Origin: a bacterium HR21
Lineage (GTDB): Bacteria > Bacteroidota > Ignavibacteria > Kapaibacteriales > HRBIN21
Reading direction: 5' to 3'
Assembly: GCA_002898295.1 (NCBI GenBank)
Contig: BEHX01000011.1
Coordinates: 1 to 64,000, forward strand
Length of the DNA stretch: 64,000 bases
Positions 23,565-31,327 of this stretch are shown here, in pieces (position 1 is the first letter of the stretch; every line of letters begins with the position of its first letter). The position numbers and the translations under genes are program-made. The notes below the pieces were generated by a model. The model ran no database searches and was not told where the DNA came from. It saw nothing but the letters and a program-made list of their open reading frames with translations.

Positions 23565-25742
23565 TCAGAAGGCGTATCCCAAGCCCAGGTGGAAGCTCCA
23601 CTGCCGGAGAGCCGCCGAGCGCTGGAAGATCCACGGTGCGGAGGCATTCAGCGGGTCATGGAGCCGGAGAGCAGCATCAACCCGAATCGGACCGACATCG
23701 GTGAGGTATCCAATGCCCAGCCCGGCGGAGAGAGCGAGGTTGCGGAAAATGTCCCCCACCGTTGCCGTCCCATAGAGTTGCGGGGTCAACCGATCGTACG
23801 CATTGCCCCAGTCGAGGAAGGTAACCAGCACGAGCTTCTCCACATACGGGCTCAATGGTCCCAAGCGCAGCGGGGGAAGGCGCCAGCGCAGCTCGCCGGA
23901 ACCCTCGATGAGAAGCGCACCGCCTATGTACGAAGCCAATGCGCTGCCTATCCCGGATTGGATGCCCCCGGAGGCAGGGTCCCAGAGGCTCCGAGAAGCC
24001 CAGCCACGGACGCTGTTCGCCCCGCCCGCGAAGAAGTGCCGGTCATAGGGGACGTAGGAGTTTTCCCGATTGCGCCACCAGATTCTGCCAATCCGGAGCT
24101 TGCCTGCCAGAACAGAGCCATGACGCAGCGGAAGGAAACCGAGCAGCAGCGTCTGCAGCCGGACGTACTGTGCCAGCCCGATGGCGCCGACCCCACCGAT
24201 GTCGAGAGTTGCCAGCACCGTGTGTCCGCTGTTCGGCGTGGCGGGATGGTCCCGGTGGTCGGCACCCAGAAGCAGGCTCATCGTGATGTCAGACGGTGGG
24301 AAGAGGCGAGTCCCGCGGTGCGTGTACGCATAGAGCCGCTCGTATTGCCGCAGGAACGGGGCAAGAGCCGGCACCGTGTCGACTGCAGCGGCAGCTCGGG
24401 GGTAGTCCACCGGGCGCTCGGCGCGGATGTCCACGGTGAGCTCCGTGGTAGTCATCCACGTCCACGGAGCGAATTCGACCGGGAGCCGGAGCTGAACAGC
24501 GAGCGCCTCCAGCCGGAGTGGCCAGACCAGCGCCCGGATGCCGTAGCTGAGCTGTGAGCTGAGCCCGACCCGGCGCAGCAAGTACGGGAAGGTCAGTCCT
24601 GCGCTGAGCTGGAATTCGTACTCCAGTTGTCCCCGCTCCAGTGAACCGAGTGGATCCCGCAGCCCGATCCGCCCAAGCAGTTGCCCTTTCTCTGCTCCAC
24701 CGAAGAGGTTGACGTTCGATAGCTGCAGCTCTACCCCGAGATTGGGTGCGCTTTCCAGCGCTGTCCGGTAGAGGCTGGCGCCGAGCAGCGTTTCCTGAAA
24801 GCGCCGGTAGCGTGTCGTTGCCAGAAGGTCAAGCGTGCCTGTTCCGGTGGAAGGGAGGGTATCGATGCGGACCATTTCGAAGACGCCGAGCCGCAGCAGG
24901 CGCAGGCGGGTGCGCTCCACCGCGCGGATGTCGTACCACTGCCCCGGCTGGAACTCGGTGCAGAAGCGGCGGATGCGCTCGGTCAAGGGCGGGGCATTGG
25001 TGGTCGTCTCCACGAAGTGGAGAGCCCCGAAGCGGAGACGAGGTCCAGGAGAGAACCGCACCAGGATGCTGTCGGCATTGCGTTCAGAGAGAATGTAGAT
25101 CTGCGGGCGCTCATACGTTGCATGGGCGTAGCCCCGTTCACGCAGGAGCCGGCGGAGCGCTTCGAGCTCTTCCAGCAAGGCGGACTCGCGGAAGCGCATA
25201 CCGGGGCGGAGGCGACGCAGCTGCTGCAGTTCGCGGCGGATCTCCGCGGGAACTTCCTCCAGCCCGAGGTAGAGAAGGGTATCAATCCGGGCTGCCGGAC
25301 CTTCTTCGATGAGGAAACGGAGCACGACCGCACGGTCCGGCTGCCGGACAAGCTGAGCCTGGATCTGTGCCCAGTGGAATCCCTGCTGCGTGTAGAAGCG
25401 CCGCAAGGTTTCAAGGTCACCTTCGAGAAGCCGGGGGTCGAACGACGGGAGTTCGGATTCGAGCTGGTTTTCCAGCCTCTGAAGATGCCCGAGTAGCGTC
25501 GCCGGCGTTGCCGGATTGGACGCAAGGGCACGGACGTAGGAGCGTACGAGCCGGTGAAAGAATCCCCGCTGTGCCGCTCGGAGTTGAAGGAGGGGAAGGA
25601 GTTCGTCGGAGGAGAAGGCGGTGTTGTCTACAAATTCAATGCGCTCAAGCACTTCTGCCTGACCATGCAGGGGCTGAGCAGTGGAAAGGGCGAGAGCAAC
25701 AAGCACGCACCCCGCCCTTGCCCACCGGCTCATTCCCGGCAT
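23565..25742 (-). CDS. BamA/TamA-like outer-membrane protein (POTRA + beta-barrel)
   Basis: 725 aa. The track ORF (836 aa) reads through from a different upstream frame; the true start is the ATG at 25742 (or 25733), giving a signal peptide that ends LHGQ. Residues ~30-290 form POTRA-like repeats (e.g. LETLRRFYTQQGFHWAQIQAQL; LLEELEALRRLLRERGYAHATYE). The C-terminal half is an Omp85 barrel: FFAGGANSVRGWASRSLWD (the conserved VRGY/W loop motif), VTFLDWGNAYD, GLGIGYLTDVGPIRVDAAL and the last strand ending in an aromatic residue (LGLGYAF). Role: outer-membrane protein insertion or translocation; TamA-like rather than essential BamA is likely. Confidence 0.88.
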   Translation of the reverse strand: MPGMSRWARAGCVLVALALSTAQPLHGQAEVLERIEFVDNTAFSSDELLPLLQLRAAQRGFFHRLVRSYVRALASNPATPATLLGHLQRLENQLESELPSFDPRLLEGDLETLRRFYTQQGFHWAQIQAQLVRQPDRAVVLRFLIEEGPAARIDTLLYLGLEEVPAEIRRELQQLRRLRPGMRFRESALLEELEALRRLLRERGYAHATYERPQIYILSERNADSILVRFSPGPRLRFGALHFVETTTNAPPLTERIRRFCTEFQPGQWYDIRAVERTRLRLLRLGVFEMVRIDTLPSTGTGTLDLLATTRYRRFQETLLGASLYRTALESAPNLGVELQLSNVNLFGGAEKGQLLGRIGLRDPLGSLERGQLEYEFQLSAGLTFPYLLRRVGLSSQLSYGIRALVWPLRLEALAVQLRLPVEFAPWTWMTTTELTVDIRAERPVDYPRAAAAVDTVPALAPFLRQYERLYAYTHRGTRLFPPSDITMSLLLGADHRDHPATPNSGHTVLATLDIGGVGAIGLAQYVRLQTLLLGFLPLRHGSVLAGKLRIGRIWWRNRENSYVPYDRHFFAGGANSVRGWASRSLWDPASGGIQSGIGSALASYIGGALLIEGSGELRWRLPPLRLGPLSPYVEKLVLVTFLDWGNAYDRLTPQLYGTATVGDIFRNLALSAGLGIGYLTDVGPIRVDAALRLHDPLNASAPWIFQRSAALRQWSFHLGLGYAF

Positions 25743-25764
25743 GAGAACTGTGCCTGATGGGGCA

Positions 25765-26004
25765 TCAGTATTCCTCCTGTTCCTCCTCGTCCTCGTCGAG
25801 GTAGTCCGGCAGCTGGAAGTCTGCCCACTCAGGCCAGATGTCTTCGATGCCCTCGTACTCCGTGTCGTCGTCCGGCAACTCCTTGAGGTTTTCGATAACC
25901 TGCAAAGGAGCGCCACTGCGCTCAGCGTAGTCGAGCAGCACTTCTTTCGTAGCTGGCCATGGGGCGTCTTCCAGCCATGCTGCCAGTTCCGGAGTCCAGA
26001 ACAT
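25765..26004 (-). CDS. DUF2795-like small acidic protein
   Basis: 79 aa from the ATG at 26004 (MFWTPELAAWLEDAPWPATKEVLLDYAERSGAPLQVIENLKELPDDD). The segment 'AWLEDAPWPATKEVLLDYAERSGAP..VIENLKELPD...Y' resembles DUF2795. The C-terminus is extremely acidic (DEDEEEQEEY). The track's extra 20 residues lie in the divergent promoter area. Function unknown; it precedes the Omp85 gene by 22 nt in the same direction. Confidence 0.75.
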   Translation of the reverse strand: MFWTPELAAWLEDAPWPATKEVLLDYAERSGAPLQVIENLKELPDDDTEYEGIEDIWPEWADFQLPDYLDEDEEEQEEY

Positions 26005-26080
26005 GGGAAGCCGTGTCTGCGCAGACCAACATACCTTCCAACGGCAAGGGCAGTAGTCGGACAATGCGTCGGCATTATTG

Positions 26081-26089
26081 TATCTTTGC
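26081..26089 (+). promoter_or_regulatory. -7 promoter element TATCTTTGC for the M16 peptidase operon
   Basis: TATCTTTGC is an exact TAnnTTTGC match, 27 nt upstream of the M16 ATG (26116), within the 111-bp divergent region facing the DUF2795 gene. No convincing motif is seen for the opposite direction. Confidence 0.65.
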
Positions 26090-26115
26090 GTTATTGCCTC
26101 AGCGGAGACACTGCG

Positions 26116-27378
26116 ATGGTGGGTTCTCTGGTCGAGTCCCGGCTCTCCAACGGGCTCTGCCTGGTCATACTGCCGCGCCCGCAGACGCCAGTGGTTGCTA
26201 TCGTGGTGCTCTACCGGGTAGGCTCACAGGACGAGCTCCCTGAACAGGCGGGGTTGGCTCACCTGGTTGAGCATCTGGCCTTCGGTACAACAGCCGAGCT
26301 TGCCCGCGAGGAGTTCGACCGCTATTGTACCGATGCCGGAGGCACGAACAATGCCATGACGACCTATAGCTACACGCTCTACTACATGGTGTTGCCGGCG
26401 TACCAAGTGGAGCTCGGATTATGGCTGGAAGCCAGTCGGATGCGGGGATTGCGCTTCAGCGATGAGGAATTCGCTACCCAGCAGCGGGTCATCTTGGAGG
26501 AACTCAAAGAGACGGTCTACAACCAGCCCTACGGGCGCTGGCGCGACGTGCAGGCAGCGCACGCCTTTGCACCGGGGTGCCCGTACCATTGGGAGGTGCA
26601 CGGTTCGCTTGAAAGTGTTGCAGCGCTGAGACCGGAACAGGCTCGTGCTTTTGTCCAGCAGTACTACCGCCCGGACAACGCCGTGGTTGTTGTCTGCGGC
26701 GGGGTGGATCCGCTCTCCGTTCGAGAGCTCGCTGAGCAGCTCTTCGGAGAGATTCCCCGGGGCAATAGCGGGTGTCCACGCCATACCTTCCGACCAGAGT
26801 GCCGCCGCGGGAAGGTCAGGGTAAGCGTGCCTGACCGTGTGCCGGTGGCGGCAGTTTTCCTCTCATTCCACAGTGGGGGCTACACTGCTCCGGAGTTCCT
26901 CGAGCTCCAGGCGCTTGCCGATATTCTCGGTCATGGGCGAAGTAGCCGGCTCTACCGAGAGCTGGTACTTCGGCGTGGTCAGGCTTCCCAGGTTGGGGCA
27001 TTCCTGGACGCACGGCAGTGGGCATCCTTGTTGACCTGCTACGCTTTTGCGGCAAGCCCTGAAGCTCAGGCGGAGGCACTCTGGGAGGCACTCTGGGATG
27101 AACTCCGGCAACTGCAGCGCGAGGGCATCCGTCAGGACGAGTGGCAGACTGCCTGTAATCGGCTCCGGACAGCGTACGTTGAGCTGCTCCAGCACCCGCT
27201 CGGGATTGCCCAGGAGGTTGCTTTCAGCACTGTCTTCTGGGGTGATCCCGAACGCCCCTTCCGAGTGGTGGAGGAGTATGCCCAGCTGCGGACCGACCAG
27301 CTGCAGGAACGTGCTCGTCAGCTGTTCTGTCCGGAGCACTCGGTTGCAACCCTTGTGGTCCCAGATTCTGCGGGATGA
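26116..27378 (+). CDS. M16 family zinc metallopeptidase (pitrilysin/PqqL-type)
   Basis: 420 aa from the ATG at 26116; the track ORF includes the divergent upstream region. The inverted zinc motif HLVEHLAF (HxxEH, residues ~53-57) and the downstream glutamate in VILEELKETVYN are intact, so the protein is probably active, unlike inactive M16 partners. Second half (~185-410) is the inactive M16 C-domain. Single-copy ~420-residue proteins of this type are common in Bacteria and often act on misfolded or signal peptides. First gene of M16-PASTA-Rieske-queG-trxB. Confidence 0.92.
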   Translation: MVGSLVESRLSNGLCLVILPRPQTPVVAIVVLYRVGSQDELPEQAGLAHLVEHLAFGTTAELAREEFDRYCTDAGGTNNAMTTYSYTLYYMVLPAYQVELGLWLEASRMRGLRFSDEEFATQQRVILEELKETVYNQPYGRWRDVQAAHAFAPGCPYHWEVHGSLESVAALRPEQARAFVQQYYRPDNAVVVVCGGVDPLSVRELAEQLFGEIPRGNSGCPRHTFRPECRRGKVRVSVPDRVPVAAVFLSFHSGGYTAPEFLELQALADILGHGRSSRLYRELVLRRGQASQVGAFLDARQWASLLTCYAFAASPEAQAEALWEALWDELRQLQREGIRQDEWQTACNRLRTAYVELLQHPLGIAQEVAFSTVFWGDPERPFRVVEEYAQLRTDQLQERARQLFCPEHSVATLVVPDSAG

Positions 27379-28112
27379 CGGCGGTCAGCCAGGCAATGCG
27401 GCGGTATCGAGTGTGGATAGGGCTTGCTGGCGTGGTGGTATTCCTCCTCGGGATTGTGCTGGCAGACCAGGTAGTGCTGCCGGCGCTGGTGCACTCGCGT
27501 CCGGTGGTCCGGATGCCTGCGTTGGTAGGGATGCCGCTGCCGCAAGCCATCGAGCTCCTCAGGGAGCAAGGCTTTGTGCTCCACGAGGTGCGCTACGAAG
27601 CAAGCCCGAGTATCCCGGAGGGGCACATTATCCGGCAGGTGCCGTATGCCGGTGCGGAGGTCCGAAAGGGACGGCGGGTCTACCTGACCGTCAGCACTGG
27701 GCTGCGGACGGTACGGATGCCTGCGCTGCAGGGGCTGTCCTACCGTGAGGCGCAGATTCGTCTGCTCAGTCAGGGACTCCGCATGGGACAAGTCTTCTAC
27801 GAGTACAGCGACAGCCTCCCTTCGGGAGTCGTGCTCTGGCAAAGCATTGCAGCGCAGAGTCCGGTCGCTGCGGGCACCAGCGTTGATCTGGTTGTTAGCC
27901 AAGGACCGCGCCCTTCGGTTGTTGTCCCGTCGGTGGTGTCGCTCTCGCTGGAGGAGGCTGAGCAGCTCCTGCAGGAAGCGGGACTGGCACTCGGGCAGGT
28001 CACGGCGGTGACGGATCCGACTTTCCTGCCCAACACGGTCATTGCCCAGGAGCCGGCTGCCGGTCAGCTCGTCCCGCCGGGGACGGTGGTCTCAGTCACG
28101 GTGACGCGATGA
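27375..28112 (+). CDS. Membrane-anchored triple-PASTA protein
   Basis: 245 aa. One N-terminal membrane helix (RVWIGLAGVVVFLLGIVLADQVVLPAL), then three PASTA domains (~45-107, ~111-178, ~180-245), each with the 'VRMPALVG...A...L...G' start and 'P..G..V..GT.V.L.VS' end (the last: VVVPSVVSLSLEEAEQLLQEAGLALGQV). PASTA domains bind muropeptides/beta-lactams, usually in Ser/Thr kinases or PBPs; here there is no kinase or transpeptidase domain. ATGA overlap with M16; overlaps Rieske gene in the same way. Confidence 0.9.
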   Translation: MTAVSQAMRRYRVWIGLAGVVVFLLGIVLADQVVLPALVHSRPVVRMPALVGMPLPQAIELLREQGFVLHEVRYEASPSIPEGHIIRQVPYAGAEVRKGRRVYLTVSTGLRTVRMPALQGLSYREAQIRLLSQGLRMGQVFYEYSDSLPSGVVLWQSIAAQSPVAAGTSVDLVVSQGPRPSVVVPSVVSLSLEEAEQLLQEAGLALGQVTAVTDPTFLPNTVIAQEPAAGQLVPPGTVVSVTVTR

Positions 28113-28492
28113 GCCTGCGCGCGTTCCGACCTGGGGATGAAGCGCCGGAGCTGGAAAGGCAGGGCAAGCGGCTGGTGCAGGTGTGCCCGCTGGAGGCGCT
28201 CCCGGTGGGCGCGGTTGCCGTTGTCCACTTCGATGGGGAGGATGTCGCGCTGGTGCACTGCCGCGAAGGGCTCTTTGCGCTCAGCAATCGCTGTGCTCAC
28301 CAGCATGTCTCCGTGCTGGCTGCAGGGAGCCTTGAGGGGCTTTCCCTCCGGTGCCCGCGCCATGGCTGGCGCTACGATCTGCGAACGGGGAAAGCGCTGG
28401 AGGGAAGCGGCTGCCTTCCTGTCTACGAGGTGCAATGCCACAAAGGCTGGATCTACGTTGAGCGACCCGCTGAGGGCAAGCCATGGGGGTGA
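28109..28492 (+). CDS. Rieske-type [2Fe-2S] ferredoxin
   Basis: 127 aa. The two cluster-binding motifs are present: CAHQH (NRCAHQHVSVL) and CPRHGW (LRCPRHGWRYDLRTGKAL), matching C-x-H...C-x2-H. No catalytic or membrane domain; likely an electron carrier like those paired with ring-hydroxylating or nitrite reductase systems. It starts at ATGA over the PASTA stop and ends 10 nt inside queG, so it could supply electrons to QueG, but that is inference. Confidence 0.9.
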   Translation: MSLRAFRPGDEAPELERQGKRLVQVCPLEALPVGAVAVVHFDGEDVALVHCREGLFALSNRCAHQHVSVLAAGSLEGLSLRCPRHGWRYDLRTGKALEGSGCLPVYEVQCHKGWIYVERPAEGKPWG

Positions 28493-29496
28493 GTGCCGAG
28501 GAACGCCGCCGGCGCACAGAGGCAGTCAAGGATGCCGCTCGCCACTTAGGCTTTTGCGAAGTTGGCATTGCCCGGGCTGAGCCGCTGCACGAGGAGTTCG
28601 GGCGCTACCTGGCGTGGCTCGAACGCGGCTACCACGGCGCCATGGCTTATTTGGAACGGAACCTGGACCGCCGTGCCGATGTCCGGGCAATCCTCCCTGG
28701 TGCCCAGAGTGTGGTGGTGGTCGCGTACAACTACTACGTTCCGGCGGGGTATGAGGCGTTCGAACGCGAACCGCATCGCTACGGCAAAATCTCCCGCTAC
28801 GCCTGGGGGGAGGACTACCACGAAGTGCTCCGCCCGAAGCTGGAAGCTCTGGCGTTAGTCATCAGCCGCATTGTGCCGGGGGCCGAGAGTCGTATTGCCG
28901 TTGACACCAGCCCCGTTTTGGAGAAAGCCTGGGCGGTTCGTGCAGGGATTGGCTGGCAGGGCAAACATACCAACATCATTTCCCGGCGCTATGGGTCGTG
29001 GCTCTTCCTGGGGGTGGTCATCACCACGGCAGAGCTTGAGCCTGATACGCCCATGAAGGATTACTGCGGCAGCTGTACTGCGTGCCTGCGTGCGTGTCCG
29101 ACGGGCGCGCTCGTCGAGCCCTACGTTCTCGATGCCCGCCGCTGCCTCTCGTACTGGACCATCGAGACGAAGCCCGAGATGCCTATTCCGACGGAAATTG
29201 CCGAGCGCATGGAAGGCTGGATCTTCGGCTGTGACATCTGCCAGGAGGTCTGCCCCTGGAATCGCTTCCAGAAGCCAAGCCAGGACTCTGCCTTTGCGCC
29301 TCGGCAGGGAGAGACATGCCTGGAGCTGGATACCCTGCTGGCAATGACACCGGAGGAATTCCGTCAGCGCTTCCGCCGGAGCCCACTCAAGCGCCCCAAG
29401 TACGCTGGGCTTCGGCGGAATGCCCATGCCTGGAAAAGGGTTGTCTCACAAGCCGTTGCCCATGACGACGATGAGCCAGAACGCTCAGCACCATGA
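28483..29496 (+). CDS. queG: Epoxyqueuosine reductase QueG
   Basis: 337 aa. Two [4Fe-4S] motifs CGSCTACLRACPTGAL and CDICQEVCPWN with an extra CLSYWTIE, plus the family N-terminus (AARHLGFCEVGIARAEPL) and cobalamin-binding region (AVRAGIGWQGKHTNIISRRYGSWLFLG). QueG makes queuosine from epoxyqueuosine, the last step of the tRNA wobble modification. ATG at 28483 lies inside the Rieske gene; its 3' end overlaps trxB. Confidence 0.95.
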   Translation: MGVSAEERRRRTEAVKDAARHLGFCEVGIARAEPLHEEFGRYLAWLERGYHGAMAYLERNLDRRADVRAILPGAQSVVVVAYNYYVPAGYEAFEREPHRYGKISRYAWGEDYHEVLRPKLEALALVISRIVPGAESRIAVDTSPVLEKAWAVRAGIGWQGKHTNIISRRYGSWLFLGVVITTAELEPDTPMKDYCGSCTACLRACPTGALVEPYVLDARRCLSYWTIETKPEMPIPTEIAERMEGWIFGCDICQEVCPWNRFQKPSQDSAFAPRQGETCLELDTLLAMTPEEFRQRFRRSPLKRPKYAGLRRNAHAWKRVVSQAVAHDDDEPERSAP

Positions 29497-30454
29497 GATT
29501 GCCATTATCGGGGCTGGACCTGCCGGCTTGACAGCAGCTCTCTACACAGCGCGGGCGCGTCTGGACACCGTGGTCTTCGAAGGACCCCAGCCCGGCGGAC
29601 AGTTGACAATTACGACCGAGGTAGAAAACTACCCCGGCTTCGAGCACGGCATCCAAGGACCGGAACTGATGGATATCTTCCGCCGACAGGCGCAGCGTTT
29701 CGGCGCGCGCTCCATCTACGAGACCATCGTTCGCGTGGACTTCCACCAGTACCCTTTCCTGCTCTGGTCGGATGCTGGTACCCTCTACAGTGCTGAGGCT
29801 GTCATCATTGCAACGGGTGCCTCAGCCAAGCGGCTCGGTGTTCCAGGCGAGGCGGAATACATGGGCTACGGTATCTCCGCCTGTGCGACGTGCGATGGGT
29901 TCTTCTTCCGGGACCAGCACGTCTACGTGGTCGGGGGCGGCGATACAGCGATGGAAGAGGCGCTCTTCCTGACTCGCTTTGCTCGACAGGTGACCATCAT
30001 TCACCGTCGGCAGGAGTTTCGGGCATCGAAGATCATGCAGGAGCGGGTGCGGAGCAACCCGAAAATTGATTTCCTGCTCGACACCGTCGTGGAGGAATTC
30101 CTCGGCGAGCAGCGCGATGGTGTCCGCCGCCTGACAGCAATCCGGGTCCGGAATGTCCGCACCGGGGAGCAGCGCGTAGTGCCTGCCGATGGGGTCTTCC
30201 TTGCCATTGGGCACCAGCCGAATACGGAGATTTTCCGGGGCTTCCTCGACATGGACGAGCAGGGCTATCTTGTGACCCAGCCGCGGAGCACCGCGACCAG
30301 CATTCCCGGCGTCTTTGCCTGTGGGGATGTGCAAGACAGGGTCTATCGGCAGGCGGTGACAGCCGCTGGCAGCGGCTGTATGGCAGCGCTGGATGCTGAA
30401 CGCTGGCTGGAAGCCCAGCGTCATGCTCGGGCACACATGGCACGCCTCGACTGA
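29462..30454 (+). CDS. trxB: Thioredoxin reductase
   Basis: 330 aa from the ATG at 29462 (29471 also possible; neither has a strong ribosome-binding site, and coupling to queG is likely). FAD motif IIGAGPAGLTAALYTARA, redox-active CATC (~141-144, SACATCDGFFF), NADPH site VVGGGDTAMEEALFL and the FAD-closing FACGDVQDRVYRQAVTAAGSGCMAAL. Flavoprotein disulfide reductase keeping thioredoxin reduced. Ends 6 nt before the convergent ROK gene. Confidence 0.96.
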   Translation: MTTMSQNAQHHEIAIIGAGPAGLTAALYTARARLDTVVFEGPQPGGQLTITTEVENYPGFEHGIQGPELMDIFRRQAQRFGARSIYETIVRVDFHQYPFLLWSDAGTLYSAEAVIIATGASAKRLGVPGEAEYMGYGISACATCDGFFFRDQHVYVVGGGDTAMEEALFLTRFARQVTIIHRRQEFRASKIMQERVRSNPKIDFLLDTVVEEFLGEQRDGVRRLTAIRVRNVRTGEQRVVPADGVFLAIGHQPNTEIFRGFLDMDEQGYLVTQPRSTATSIPGVFACGDVQDRVYRQAVTAAGSGCMAALDAERWLEAQRHARAHMARLD

Positions 30455-30460
30455 GACCGG

Positions 30461-31327
30461 CTACTGCCCATACCCCAGCGCCAGTGCCACGGCACCCCAG
30501 AGGGATGCCTCTGCACCGAAGACGCTCAGGCTCACCGCAGGCACTGGGACGAGCATGAGCTGCTCGTGTAAGCTTGCCACAACAATTGGCACGAGCCGTT
30601 CGGCAGCCGCGGCTGCTATGCTACCGCCGAGAACGATCCGCCGGGGAGCATAGAGCACGGCAATGTTCCGCAGTCCATGCCCCAAGATGCGCCCGATGCG
30701 CTCCCAGGTCTCTGCCGGGAGTTCTGCCGGAGAACATCCAAAGCGCTGCTGCAGAGCACGCCCGGAGATCAACGACTCCAGGCAGTTGGAAGCCCCGCAA
30801 GCGCAGCGCACAGGTTCGGAATCACCGAACTCGTTCGGCACAATTTGATGCCCCAACTCTGGATGCGCCCCTGAGGCTCCGCGGTAGAGTTGTCCGTCGA
30901 GCACCAGGGCTCCACCCACCCCAGTGCTGAGCGTGACGTAAACCAGCGGACTTTCCCGGACATTGCCCAAGTGCCACTCCCCGAGAGCAGCAGCGTCCGT
31001 ATCCACCTCAATGTGGCAGGGACAGCGGAAGCGTTCTTCCAGAAGCAGGCGGAGCGGGACATCCCGCCACTGTGGCTGATGCAGAGGGGAAACGGTTCCC
31101 CGACGGCGATCAATGGGTCCGCCGATGCTAACACCGATGGCGCGAATGTGAGCCCCTGCTGCCACTGTCTCGATGGCAGCCACAAGCTGCTGGAGCCCCT
31201 CTGAGAGCGCAGTCGGAGTTGGGAAGCGCTGGCGTTGCACCTCCCGTCCGGTCTCATCGCAGGCAACAACCAGGGTTTTCGTGCCCCCGATATCAGCACC
31301 GATGAAGACCTCTACTCCACCAGCCAT
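30461..31327 (-). CDS. ROK-family sugar kinase (glucokinase/N-acetylmannosamine kinase-like)
   Basis: 288 aa from the ATG at 31327 (MAGGVEVFIGADIGGTKTLV); the longer track start lies within feoB. ATP-binding DIGGTKT, ROK signature GASGAHPELGHQIV and zinc motif CACGASNCLE (CxCGxxxCLE) are intact. It phosphorylates a hexose, probably glucose. Overlaps the 3' end of feoB by 16 nt. A convergent neighbour (trxB) is 6 nt away. Confidence 0.9.
   Translation of the reverse strand: MAGGVEVFIGADIGGTKTLVVACDETGREVQRQRFPTPTALSEGLQQLVAAIETVAAGAHIRAIGVSIGGPIDRRRGTVSPLHQPQWRDVPLRLLLEERFRCPCHIEVDTDAAALGEWHLGNVRESPLVYVTLSTGVGGALVLDGQLYRGASGAHPELGHQIVPNEFGDSEPVRCACGASNCLESLISGRALQQRFGCSPAELPAETWERIGRILGHGLRNIAVLYAPRRIVLGGSIAAAAAERLVPIVVASLHEQLMLVPVPAVSLSVFGAEASLWGAVALALGYGQ

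Noticed and set aside
22563-24557. 664-aa plus-strand ORF opposite ddl and the Omp85 gene
   Set aside because: Antisense to two recognised genes; composition typical of a shadow frame.
25743-26075. N-terminal 111-residue extension of the Omp85 track ORF
   Set aside because: It is the DUF2795 gene read in another frame and lacks a signal peptide; the signal peptide starts at 25742.
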